DNA of 64,000 bases from Thioalkalivibrio sp. AKL19 (GTDB taxonomy: Bacteria > Pseudomonadota > Gammaproteobacteria > Ectothiorhodospirales > Ectothiorhodospiraceae). The stretch lies in contig NZ_ATUK01000014.1 of assembly GCF_000420165.1 (NCBI RefSeq), forward strand, positions 244,787 to 308,786. Reading direction: 5' to 3'. The notes beneath the pieces were generated by a model, which saw nothing but the letters and a program-made list of their open reading frames with translations, was not told where the DNA came from and did not search any database. Shown here in pieces: positions 28,073 to 38,053 of the stretch (within the stretch, counting starts at the first letter, position 1; every line of letters begins with the position of its first letter). Both the position numbers and the translations under genes were made by a program.

Positions 28073-30139
28073 ATGTCGAATAACGATCAGGCCGCAACCG
28101 CCGGCCCGGCCCCCGCATCCCGTCAGAAGACCGCCCGCAAGCCGCGGCGCAGCCGGATCATTGTCGATTTCATGGGCTCGATGAGCCTGGCGATCACGCT
28201 CCTGGTCGCGCTTGCGATTGCGTCGGTGATCGGCACCGTTCTGGTACAGAACGAGCCCTACACCGAATACCTGATGGACTTCGGTCCCTTCTGGCACGAG
28301 ATCTTTGCCGGGATGGGCCTGTACCAGGTGTATTCCGCCACCTGGTTCCTGCTGGTGGTGGCGTTCCTGGTCATTTCCACGTCCTTCTGCGTTTACCGCC
28401 AGACCCCCGGGCTGCTGAAAGACCTGCGGCGCTACAACACGCAGGTCAAGGAAAAGTCGCTGCGCTCGTTTCACTCGTCCGCCGAGGCAGACCTGGAGCA
28501 GCCGCAGGACGCATTCCTGCAGCACGCCCACCGGGTCCTGAAGGCCCAGGGCTTCAAGGCACGCGAGAAGAACCACGACGGACAGACCGTGATTGCCGCC
28601 ATGCGCGGGCGCTGGAACCGCATGGGCTACCTGCTGACCCATGTGGGCATCGTGGTGATCTGTGTGGGCGCCCTGGCTGACGGCACAACCCTGCTGAAGG
28701 TCAACGAGTGGCTGGGGAACCTCGAGGTCGAGACCCGTAGCGTGCCGATCTCCGAGGTCCCGCGCTCGGCCTGGGTGCCGGAGTGGAACCCGTCCTTCCG
28801 CGGCTCGGTGGAGATCCCCGAGGGCGCGTCCGCAAACGTGGTCTTCCTGCCGATGCGGGAAGGCTACTTTGTGCAGGAACTTCCCTTCCGCATCGAGCTG
28901 GAGGAATTCCGCATCGAGCGCTTCTCCACCGGCGCCGAGAGCTCCTACGAATCGGATCTGGTGATCCATGATCCAAACCGCGACGAGCCGCTGCGGCACA
29001 CCATCTCGGTCAATCACCCGCTGATCTACAACGGCTACGCGATCTACCAGGCCAGCTTCGCCGACGGCGGCACTCGGTTGAGCATCGACGCCATCCCGCT
29101 GGGCGCCGAGGCACTACAGGAACTCGAAGTCCCGGGTCGCGTATTCCAGGAGATGGACATCCCGACCCCGGATGGCGATACGCGAACCATCGAGTTCATC
29201 AACTTCCAGTCGGAGAACGTCGTTCCGCTTCTCAACGAAGAGGGCGTGCGTGAAAACCGCCAGATGGGCCCGAGCTTCGATTTCCGTCTGATGGACCGCA
29301 CCGGGCACGGCCTGTACTACCGTAACTACAAGCGCCCCGCCCTGCAGGAAGGCGCGATGTACTTCCTGAGCGGCGTGCGCGAAAGCCCGGCTGACGAGTT
29401 CCACTACCTGTTCCTGCCGGCCGACGCCGACAACTCGCTGGAGCGCTTCCGAACCTATCTGGCCATGCTGCACAACCCCGAGGTGCGCAACGAAATCGCC
29501 CGTCAGGTCGCGCGCGACGATGAGACGGTGGCCGACGAACAGAACCAGGCCATCGCCCGCACGACGGCCGAGCTGATGGGCCTGTTCGCCGAGGGCGGCT
29601 ACATGGCCGTACACAACGAGATCGAGCGCCGCGTGCCGGCCGAACGCATCGAGGAAGTGCGCGACCTGATGATTCGCATCCTCCATGCCGGGCTCCAGGG
29701 GCTTTACATGGAGGTCCTGCAGGACGAGGGTGTCGTCTCGATCCAGGAAGAGGAGCAGCGTTTCCTGGAGGACACGATCTCGGCCATCAACGCGATCACC
29801 CTGTATCAGTCGCCGTTCTTCTTCCATCTGACGGATTTCGAGCACCGCGAGGCCTCGGGTCTCCAGATCGCCCGCGCACCGGGCCAGAGCACGGTCTACG
29901 CCGGCAGCACCATGCTGATCGTCGGGATCTTCCTGCTGTTCTACGTGTCGTACCAACGCCTGTGGATCATGGCGCGGCGGCGCGACGATGGCGAGGGCAC
30001 CCACGTGGTGATGGCCGGCACCAGCAACCGCCACCAGGTGGAATTCGAGGAACGTTTCGCGCATCTTAAGCGGTGGATCATCGACCAGAAGCCGGTCGGT
30101 TCGGACCCGCAACGCGAAGACCAAAACAAGAACGCATGA
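28073..30139 (+). CDS. resB: ResB-like cytochrome c biogenesis protein (System II)
   Basis: This 688-aa membrane protein, with ResC, exports heme and ligates it to apocytochromes. Hydrophobic spans include MGSMSLAITLLVALAIASVIGTVLV, ATWFLLVVAFLVIS and GYLLTHVGIVVICVGAL, then a large periplasmic domain and a final span STMLIVGIFLLFYVSYQ. ResB marks visible are GTVLVQN and NHPLIYNGYAIYQASF. ATG 28073 (MSNNDQAAT) with an upstream AGG is chosen over an in-frame TTG at 28034. It is the first gene of a resB-resC-dsbA set. Confidence 0.92.
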   Translation: MSNNDQAATAGPAPASRQKTARKPRRSRIIVDFMGSMSLAITLLVALAIASVIGTVLVQNEPYTEYLMDFGPFWHEIFAGMGLYQVYSATWFLLVVAFLVISTSFCVYRQTPGLLKDLRRYNTQVKEKSLRSFHSSAEADLEQPQDAFLQHAHRVLKAQGFKAREKNHDGQTVIAAMRGRWNRMGYLLTHVGIVVICVGALADGTTLLKVNEWLGNLEVETRSVPISEVPRSAWVPEWNPSFRGSVEIPEGASANVVFLPMREGYFVQELPFRIELEEFRIERFSTGAESSYESDLVIHDPNRDEPLRHTISVNHPLIYNGYAIYQASFADGGTRLSIDAIPLGAEALQELEVPGRVFQEMDIPTPDGDTRTIEFINFQSENVVPLLNEEGVRENRQMGPSFDFRLMDRTGHGLYYRNYKRPALQEGAMYFLSGVRESPADEFHYLFLPADADNSLERFRTYLAMLHNPEVRNEIARQVARDDETVADEQNQAIARTTAELMGLFAEGGYMAVHNEIERRVPAERIEEVRDLMIRILHAGLQGLYMEVLQDEGVVSIQEEEQRFLEDTISAINAITLYQSPFFFHLTDFEHREASGLQIARAPGQSTVYAGSTMLIVGIFLLFYVSYQRLWIMARRRDDGEGTHVVMAGTSNRHQVEFEERFAHLKRWIIDQKPVGSDPQREDQNKNA

Positions 30140-30166
30140 CCCGCAAGTAGTCGGAGGAGCACGCCC

Positions 30167-31339
30167 ATGTCAGTACCCCACGAGGCCCTGGATTTCGAAC
30201 GGCCCGGTTTCTTCCGCCAGCTACAGTTGCGCGACTGGGCCTACTTTGCACTGATGGCCGCCGTGGCGGTGATCTCGCTGGCGCTCTACGGCGAGAACAT
30301 GGACCGCTACGACATCGGCGGCCTGATCCTCGCGGTCGGCACCAGCGCCTGGATGGGCTGGTTCTGGCGCCCGTGGCAAGCCTTCTCGGTCATCGTCGGG
30401 GTGCTGTCCCTGTTCGGCATCTGGCTCTACGGCGACAACCTGGCCGCCAACGAGACGAATTTCTGGCTGAACTACATCGGTTCTGGTCAGGCCGGCGTCA
30501 TGTGGATGAGCGTGTTCCTCTACCTCTCCACCGTCGCCTACCTGATGGGTCTGTTCTCCAGTTCCGATTTCCCTTCCCGCGTGGGCGCCGCCTTCGCCTG
30601 GGTAGGTGCCGGTGCCGGGACCATGGCCCTGCTGGTGCGTTGGCGGGAGATCTACCTGACCGACCCGACCTGGGGCTACATCCCGGTTGCCAACCTCTAC
30701 GAGGTGTTCATCCTGTTCGCGGCCCTGACCGCGCTGATGTATCTGTACTACGAACAGCGCACCGGCTCGCGCAACATGGGCGCCTTCGTAATGCTCATCA
30801 TCGCGGCCGCGGTCACCTTCCTGCTGTGGTACATGTTCACCCGCGATGCCCACGTAGTCGAACCGCTGGTTCCGGCGCTGAACAGCTGGTGGATGAAGAT
30901 CCACGTGCCCACCAATTTCGTGGGCTACGGTGGCTTTGCCATCGCGGCGATGCTCGGCGTCGCCTTCCTGATCCGGAACCGGCTGGAACGCACACGGCCG
31001 GACGCGGCCATCACCCAGCGCATCCCGACCAAGGACACCCTGGACAGCGTGATGTACAAGGCCATCGCGATCGGCTTCGCCTTCTTCACTATCGCCACCG
31101 TGCTGGGCGCGATGTGGGCGGCCGAGGCCTGGGGCGGCTACTGGTCCTGGGACCCGAAGGAGACCTGGGCGCTGATCGTCTGGCTGAACTACGCGGCCTG
31201 GCTGCACATGCGCTTTACCAAGGGCTGGCGCGGGCCGACCATGGCCTGGTGGGCGATCGTGGGCCTGTTCATCACCACCTTCGCGTTCCTGGGCGTCAAC
31301 ATGTTCCTGTCCGGCCTGCACTCCTACGGAGAACTGTAA
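30167..31339 (+). CDS. resC: Cytochrome c biogenesis protein ResC/CcsA (System II)
   Basis: This 390-aa multispan protein has the heme-handling WWD-type motif WGGYWSWDPKETWALIVW and the conserved His in LHMRF. About eight membrane segments are present, among them YFALMAAVAVISLALY and GFAIAAMLGVAFLI. It forms the heme channel with ResB. GGAGGAG precedes the ATG. The stop is directly followed by the dsbA ATG, consistent with co-translation. Confidence 0.95.
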   Translation: MSVPHEALDFERPGFFRQLQLRDWAYFALMAAVAVISLALYGENMDRYDIGGLILAVGTSAWMGWFWRPWQAFSVIVGVLSLFGIWLYGDNLAANETNFWLNYIGSGQAGVMWMSVFLYLSTVAYLMGLFSSSDFPSRVGAAFAWVGAGAGTMALLVRWREIYLTDPTWGYIPVANLYEVFILFAALTALMYLYYEQRTGSRNMGAFVMLIIAAAVTFLLWYMFTRDAHVVEPLVPALNSWWMKIHVPTNFVGYGGFAIAAMLGVAFLIRNRLERTRPDAAITQRIPTKDTLDSVMYKAIAIGFAFFTIATVLGAMWAAEAWGGYWSWDPKETWALIVWLNYAAWLHMRFTKGWRGPTMAWWAIVGLFITTFAFLGVNMFLSGLHSYGEL

Positions 31340-31972
31340 ATGAAGCGTCGTGAATTCATGGGCGCCCTGGGTGGCGCCGGCCTGCTGCTCGCCAGCGGCA
31401 CCAGCCTCGCGGCCGAGTTCCGCGAAGGCCAGCATTACCGGGTCATCCAGCCGCCGCTCGACACCGGCCTCGAGGATGGCAAGATCCAGGTGGTCGAGGT
31501 CTTCTGGTACGGCTGCCCGCACTGCTATGCCTTCGAGCCGAAGGTCCAGGCGTGGAAGCCGAACCTGGCGGACGACGTGCAGTTCGAATACCTGCCGGCC
31601 CCGATGAACGACGTCTGGGCACTGCATGCCCGGGTGTATTACACCGCCGAGAAGCTGGGCGTGCTGGACGAGATCCATCAGGCGTTCTACGACGCGATCC
31701 ATGACCAGGGCCGCCAGATGCATTCGGAAAGCGCGATCCTGCGCTTCGTTGACCAGCGCGGGCTGGATGCCGACGAGTTCCGCGAAACCATGCGCTCCGA
31801 TGCCATCCGGCGCCGGATTGTCGAGGCCACCGAGGCCGTGCAGGATTACGGCGTAGGCGGCGTGCCGACCCTGGTCATCAACGGCGAGGCGATCGTCTCC
31901 GCCAGCATGGCCGGCGGGCACGACGAGATGCTGGAGGTTGCCGACTACCTGATCGAACGTGCCCGCGGCTAG
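31340..31972 (+). CDS. dsbA: Thiol:disulfide interchange protein DsbA
   Basis: This 210-aa periplasmic oxidase of the DsbA type has the active site CPHC (Cys59-Cys62) in FWYGCPHCYAFE and the cis-Pro loop GVGGVPTLVING near residue 176. The leader MKRREFMGALGGAGLLLASG carries a twin-arginine RREFM motif, so Tat export is possible, which is unusual for DsbA. It directly follows resC with no gap. A role in oxidising apocytochrome cysteines or envelope proteins fits the cluster. Confidence 0.93.
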   Translation: MKRREFMGALGGAGLLLASGTSLAAEFREGQHYRVIQPPLDTGLEDGKIQVVEVFWYGCPHCYAFEPKVQAWKPNLADDVQFEYLPAPMNDVWALHARVYYTAEKLGVLDEIHQAFYDAIHDQGRQMHSESAILRFVDQRGLDADEFRETMRSDAIRRRIVEATEAVQDYGVGGVPTLVINGEAIVSASMAGGHDEMLEVADYLIERARG

Positions 31973-32017
31973 CGCGCGGTCACTCCGCGCCTTCCTCGCT
32001 CGCGAGGTCGCCCGGCG

Positions 32018-33658
<1,641 letters not shown>

Positions 33659-33695
33659 CGACACGGACTTTACCGCCAGCAGGAGAATGCCCGCG

Positions 33696-34577
33696 ATGAC
33701 CCCAATCGCGACCGGCACCGGCCACGATCCGAGCCCCGAGCACGCGGGTGCGGCACAACCGGACACGTCGGCCCCGGAACAGCTGGGCTACCAGCACGAG
33801 CCGGACAGCCAGCGCCTGCGGCTATTGAGCTTCAACGCCCAGGTGGGCATCCATTCTTCCCGCCTGCATCACTACCTGACCAACAGCTGGAAACACGTGC
33901 TCCCCTACGGCGGGCGCATGGACAACCTCGACCGGGTCGCACGGTTTATCTCCGAATTCGACATCGTCGGCGTGCAGGAACTGGATGGCGGCAGCATTCG
34001 CAGCAACTTCGTCGACCTGGCGTCCTATCTCTCGGAACGCGCGCAGTTCCCCTACACCTACAATCGCATCAACCGCGACCTCGGCCAGTTCGCCAAGCAC
34101 TCCCTCGCCCTGTTCTCGCGCCTGGAGCCGGACCGGGTCGAGATGCACCGGCTGCCCGGCGCGCTGCCCGGGCGCGGCGCCATCGAGGCCCACTACGCGA
34201 TGGGGGATGGCGAGGAGCTGGTGCTGTTCCTGCTGCACCTGGCGCTCGGCAAACGCACCCGCAAGTCCCAGCTGGCCTACGTCGCCGAACATATCCAGGA
34301 CCTGCCGCATGCCGTGGTGATGGGCGATCTCAACTGCCAGCAGGACAGCGAGGAACTGCGCCAGCTGGTCGCGCGCACCGGCCTGATGGAACCCATGGCC
34401 TGCCCCGCGACCTATCCCGCCTGGGACCCGCGCCTGGTCTTCGACCACATCCTGCTCACGCCGGACCTGCACGTCAGCGACGTGCGCGTCTACAACGTGG
34501 CCCTGTCCGATCACCTCCCGGTCGGTATCGAGATCGAGCTCCCGCAGCGCCAGGCCCTTCATGATCCAGCGCACTAA
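33696..34577 (+). CDS. Endonuclease/exonuclease/phosphatase-family protein
   Basis: This 293-aa protein is of the DNase I-like EEP fold. Metal and catalytic motifs are LLSFNAQVG, VGVQELD, VVMGDLNCQQD and the terminal LSDHLPVGIEIE; DHILL is also present. Members act on nucleic acids, phospholipids or phosphoinositides; the substrate here is unknown. The second ATG (33696) is chosen, since AGGAG lies 10 nt before it and only 1 nt before the first. No signal peptide is evident. Confidence 0.85.
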   Translation: MTPIATGTGHDPSPEHAGAAQPDTSAPEQLGYQHEPDSQRLRLLSFNAQVGIHSSRLHHYLTNSWKHVLPYGGRMDNLDRVARFISEFDIVGVQELDGGSIRSNFVDLASYLSERAQFPYTYNRINRDLGQFAKHSLALFSRLEPDRVEMHRLPGALPGRGAIEAHYAMGDGEELVLFLLHLALGKRTRKSQLAYVAEHIQDLPHAVVMGDLNCQQDSEELRQLVARTGLMEPMACPATYPAWDPRLVFDHILLTPDLHVSDVRVYNVALSDHLPVGIEIELPQRQALHDPAH

Positions 34578-34606
34578 ACCGATGCCGAAAGACGGGTACG
34601 GTTCAA

Positions 34607-34638
34607 GCGCGAGTGTGTACATGAGTCCGTGTTTCCCT
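34607..34638 (+). repeat. Solo copy of the MITE-like terminal repeat
   Basis: The stretch from GCGAGTGTGTACATGAG through GTGTTTCCCT resembles the right end of the element at 26742-27040 in the same orientation, differing mainly in the six bases after GTGTACAT. No matching left end was found nearby. Confidence 0.6.
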
Positions 34639-34694
34639 GGCATCCACCCCAGTTCCGCGTTTAAATAGACGCGCCTACTATCCGGGATTTCCCG

Positions 34695-35981
34695 ATGTCC
34701 GACAGCGATCTGCGAAAAACCGTCATCGACCTCGAACGATCGCTGGAGCGGGAACGTGCCGTTCAGGATGCCACTCGACGGGTTGCCTTGCGCGCGCTCG
34801 CCGTCGTTTCCGCGAAGGTCCCGGCGCTGGAGGGGGCTGTACGCGACCTGACCCGCGCCATCGAATCCGACCCCGGCGATACCGCCTGGCTGGACCGCCT
34901 GAGCGGCCAGCTGGCCGATGCCGTACGTTCCAGTGACCAGCGCCAGGACCTCGCCGAGGGCATCCTCGAGGTTGTCCGCCGCGGCCTCCACGGGTTCGAG
35001 TTTCTCGACTCCGAAGTGGATGCCCTGACCCGCGCGGCCGACCGACGCGACAAGGCAGAGATCGAGCGCACCCTGGGCCGCCTGTTCTCGGTGCTGCACG
35101 ACAAATGCCAGAAGGCCATGACCGAGCGCGAAGAACTTACCGAGGTCGTCGGCGAAATCTGGCATCGCCTCGAGGATGTCGACACCGCCCTGTCCGAGGA
35201 CGAAGCGCGCGGCGAACGCGCCCGCGAGTCGGTCTCGGAGCTGCATGCCGGGATCTCCGGCGATGTCGCCCGGATCAAGGGCCGGGTCGTCGACGTCGAG
35301 GACCTGCCGACCCTGCGCACCGAGGTCAGTCGCGGCCTGGACCGCATGGTGGAACGGGTCACGACCTTCCGCGACGAACAGGAGAGCGAACTGCTGGCCG
35401 CACTGGAGCGCAACCGGGCCCTGCGCTCCAAGGGCCGCAGCCTGGAGGGGCAGGTGCAGGCGCTGCGCGCCCGCCTGGAACAGGCCCGCGCCGAAGCCAC
35501 GCACGACAGCCTGACCGGCCTGCCGAATCGTACGGCCTTCGAGCAACGCCTGGAACAGCTCCCCGCGGAGCTGAAGCAATCCGGCACCGCCTCGCTGCTT
35601 GTCTGGGACATCGACCACTTCAAGGTCATCAACGACGAATACGGCCACAGCGCGGGCGACAAGGTCCTGCGGGCGGTCGCCGAAATCCTCGCCGAGGGCG
35701 TCCGCGAACCGGACTTTGTCGCGCGCTACGGTGGCGAGGAGTTCGTGATGATCATCCATCGGGAACCCGCAGCCGCGCACGAACAGGCCAATACGATCCG
35801 CGAGGCGGTGGACCGCCTGATCGTGCGGGCGGGGAAAACGCGCCTGAAGGTCACCATCTCCGCCGGTCTGGCCGGGATCGACCCCGCGGCCACGCCGGAG
35901 ATGATCTTCGACGCGGCCGACCATGCGCTGCTGCAGGCCAAGAAGCGGGGCCGCGACCGCATCGAGCGGGCCGACGACTGA
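34695..35981 (+). CDS. Diguanylate cyclase (GGDEF domain)
   Basis: This 428-aa soluble protein has a long, mostly helical N-terminal region (residues 1-265, with coiled-coil character near ERNRALRSKGRSLEGQVQAL) and a C-terminal GGDEF domain starting at HDSLTGLPNRTAFEQRL. The active loop is YGGEEF (346-350), predicted active, with an upstream RxxD inhibitory site (R337-E-P-D340) five residues before it. The protein should make cyclic di-GMP with product inhibition. No membrane or known sensor domain is seen. Nearby polysaccharide genes could be controlled by c-di-GMP, which is inference. Confidence 0.93.
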   Translation: MSDSDLRKTVIDLERSLERERAVQDATRRVALRALAVVSAKVPALEGAVRDLTRAIESDPGDTAWLDRLSGQLADAVRSSDQRQDLAEGILEVVRRGLHGFEFLDSEVDALTRAADRRDKAEIERTLGRLFSVLHDKCQKAMTEREELTEVVGEIWHRLEDVDTALSEDEARGERARESVSELHAGISGDVARIKGRVVDVEDLPTLRTEVSRGLDRMVERVTTFRDEQESELLAALERNRALRSKGRSLEGQVQALRARLEQARAEATHDSLTGLPNRTAFEQRLEQLPAELKQSGTASLLVWDIDHFKVINDEYGHSAGDKVLRAVAEILAEGVREPDFVARYGGEEFVMIIHREPAAAHEQANTIREAVDRLIVRAGKTRLKVTISAGLAGIDPAATPEMIFDAADHALLQAKKRGRDRIERADD

Positions 35982-36000
35982 TCCCGTGTCGAGGGACGCC

Positions 36001-36888
36001 ATGAACGCACAGCCACCTCACCTGATCTTCGGCGAAGTCCTGTTCGACTGCTTCCCCGACGGCACACGCGTACTCGGCGGAGCCCCCTTCAACGTCGCCT
36101 GGAACCTGCACCAGCTGGGCGAGGCCGCCTGTTTCGTCGGCGGCATCGGGGAGGACGCGGACGGCCACGCCATCCGCGCACACATGGACCGCATCGCGAT
36201 GGACACCCGGGGGCTGTACCACCACCCGTCGGCTCCTACCGGCCAGGTCCGCATCGCACTGGACAACGGCGAACCGAGCTACACCATCGTGCCCGACCAG
36301 GCCTACGACGATGTTCCGGCGGACTGGGCAGAGGCGCTCCCCGAGAACGCCGCGCTGCTCTATCACGGCACGTTGGCCCTGCGCTCCGGCAACCGGGACC
36401 TGCTGGAACGCCTTCAGGCCCGCGCCCGCCGGCGCTTCGTCGACGTGAACCTGCGCGCACCCTGGTACGAGCCCACCGACGTCCTCGCCCTGATGCGCGG
36501 GGCCGACGTGGTCAAGCTGAACACCGACGAGGCCGCCACGCTGGCCCCTGAAGTCACCGCAACGGAACGTCCGGCGGCGCTGCTGGAACGGGCGGCCATC
36601 CGCTCTGCCCTGATCATCACCCACGGCGCCGACGGCGCCGGCATCCACACGGCCGACGGGCAGCACTGGCAGGCCCCGGCCCCCGCCGTCGACGGCTTCC
36701 GCGACGCCGTGGGGGCTGGCGATGCCTTCGCCAGTGTGGCCATCATCGGCCTGCAACACGACTGGCCCTGGGCGACCACCCTCGAGCGCGCACTCGGGTT
36801 CGCGGCCGCCGTCTGCTCCCTGCAGGGCGCCACCACCGCGGATGCCGCGTTCTATCGCGAGGCGTCGCGCGACTGGCGCTCGGGCTGA
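36001..36888 (+). CDS. PfkB-family carbohydrate kinase
   Basis: This 295-aa ribokinase-fold sugar kinase has the substrate-side motif VLGGAPFNVAWNLHQLG and the C-terminal signature DAVGAGDAFAS (235-245) with the anion hole and catalytic Asp. VKLNTDEA and LIITHGADGAG are also typical. It is probably a fructokinase-type enzyme, but specificity cannot be read from sequence alone. It starts 19 nt after the GGDEF gene. Confidence 0.88.
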   Translation: MNAQPPHLIFGEVLFDCFPDGTRVLGGAPFNVAWNLHQLGEAACFVGGIGEDADGHAIRAHMDRIAMDTRGLYHHPSAPTGQVRIALDNGEPSYTIVPDQAYDDVPADWAEALPENAALLYHGTLALRSGNRDLLERLQARARRRFVDVNLRAPWYEPTDVLALMRGADVVKLNTDEAATLAPEVTATERPAALLERAAIRSALIITHGADGAGIHTADGQHWQAPAPAVDGFRDAVGAGDAFASVAIIGLQHDWPWATTLERALGFAAAVCSLQGATTADAAFYREASRDWRSG

Positions 36889-36967
36889 CCGCACCGGGAC
36901 GCCCGGACACAAAGACCGCACGCCGCGGCATATCCCGCGCACGCTGCCCCCTCTACCTTGAGGAACA

Positions 36968-36990
36968 GGGCGATCCATGACGGATCGCCC
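36968..36990. terminator. Hairpin between pfkB-type gene and cupredoxin-like gene
   Basis: GGGCGATCC (36968-36976) and GGATCGCCC (36982-36990) form a perfect 9-bp stem with a 5-nt loop. There is no T tract. It could be a terminator or a leader hairpin 30 nt upstream of the next gene. Confidence 0.5.
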
Positions 36991-37020
36991 GTTCGCAAGC
37001 CCAACTGAGGAGGCATGGTC

Positions 37021-37410
37021 ATGCATCATTCAATCCGCACACGCAGCATCAAGAGCCTGGCGCTGAGTCTGGTCCTGCCCATCGCGCTGGCGTTCTCGGC
37101 CACCGCGAGTGCCGAAGAGGTCACCCGCATCCACCTGGAACAGCACAACGGCTATTTTGCCGCAGAAGAAACCCTGGCCGACCTGAAGGCCGGTGAATAC
37201 GAGTTCATCGTCACGAACCAGGCCGGCAAGGTGGCGGGCTTCCAGGTGCAGAACCATCGCACCAACGAAACCCTGGCAATGTTCCCGCTGCAGCCGGGCG
37301 AGACCGGATCGGCCCGGGTCACGATCAGCGAGGACGGCTTTCGCTATCGCTGCCCGATCAATCCGACCCCCTGGTACGAACTGGATAACGTCGGGCCCGC
37401 CGACGACTGA
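37021..37410 (+). CDS. Cupredoxin-like periplasmic protein lacking copper ligands
   Basis: This 129-aa protein has a signal peptide (LALSLVLPIALAFSATASAEE) and a small beta domain: GEYEFIVTNQAGKVAGFQVQ, FPLQPGETGSARVTI, GFRYRCPINPTPWYEL. The order matches the Cupredoxin_1-type fold. However, the position usually occupied by a Cu-binding His after the TN turn reads AGF, and no His follows the Cys of RYRCP. Type 1 copper binding is therefore unlikely. The second in-frame ATG is used because GAGGAGG stands 7 nt before it. The function is unknown. Confidence 0.72.
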   Translation: MHHSIRTRSIKSLALSLVLPIALAFSATASAEEVTRIHLEQHNGYFAAEETLADLKAGEYEFIVTNQAGKVAGFQVQNHRTNETLAMFPLQPGETGSARVTISEDGFRYRCPINPTPWYELDNVGPADD

Positions 37411-37423
37411 CTGAGCGGCATTT

Positions 37424-37453
37424 CCGGGCAGCACGGACCATCGCGCTGCCCGG
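37424..37453. terminator. Hairpin after the cupredoxin-like gene
   Basis: CCGGGCAGC (37424-37432) pairs with GCTGCCCGG (37445-37453). Termination is inferred from its place 14 nt after the stop. Confidence 0.5.
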
Positions 37454-37478
37454 CATTCGCCCGTACAAGGAGTCCCAC

Positions 37479-37931
37479 ATGGCCCTGCGACATACCTATT
37501 TCTCGGCCGCCGGTTTCAACCCGCTTCCGCATATCGACCGCTGGTTGCATCCCTACCGGCTAGCGGCCGAAGTCACCCTCCGCGAGCGGACCGTCCACGT
37601 TTACTGGACCGATCGCGCCCGGCAGGCCCTGGAGGAGCAAACAACGCCCCTCTATGTCGAGATGCAGCTCTATTTTTCCTGCGTCGTGAAAAAGCGGGTC
37701 CTGTTCCACGAGTCACCGCCGCGCTCCGATTTCGTCGCAGCCGTCCCGCAACTGTATGTCCGGGCGAGCACGGTGGAATCCGATATCTGCTCGCCCGAGG
37801 CGTTTGCCGCCGGCTACCCCGCCCGACGCGAGCTTTCCAGCGCCGGCACCCGGCGCATGGTGCCGCGTAATCTCTGGCTGGATTACCGCGCCGGCCAGTG
37901 GGTGGGCGAGATGGCCGTTGGCGGGTCCTGA
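37479..37931 (+). CDS. Hypothetical protein, 150 aa
   Basis: I do not recognise this family. The gene has a good context: AAGGAG about 8 nt before the ATG and codon use like its neighbours. The protein is soluble and mixed alpha/beta, with QLYFSCVVKKRVLFHE as its most regular strand region, and contains two Cys. No signal peptide. It lies between the cupredoxin-like gene and the glutamate-synthase-like gene, about 120 nt before the latter. Confidence 0.7.
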   Translation: MALRHTYFSAAGFNPLPHIDRWLHPYRLAAEVTLRERTVHVYWTDRARQALEEQTTPLYVEMQLYFSCVVKKRVLFHESPPRSDFVAAVPQLYVRASTVESDICSPEAFAAGYPARRELSSAGTRRMVPRNLWLDYRAGQWVGEMAVGGS

Positions 37932-38053
37932 ACGCGCCACCCGGACCCTGGGACACGTCTCCCGGACGCTCGACCCTTACACCCGCGCACCGCTGCGCCA
38001 ATACTCGGAGACAGATCCAGGCAAACGGGCAACCCCCCCGAAGATAGGCCCCC

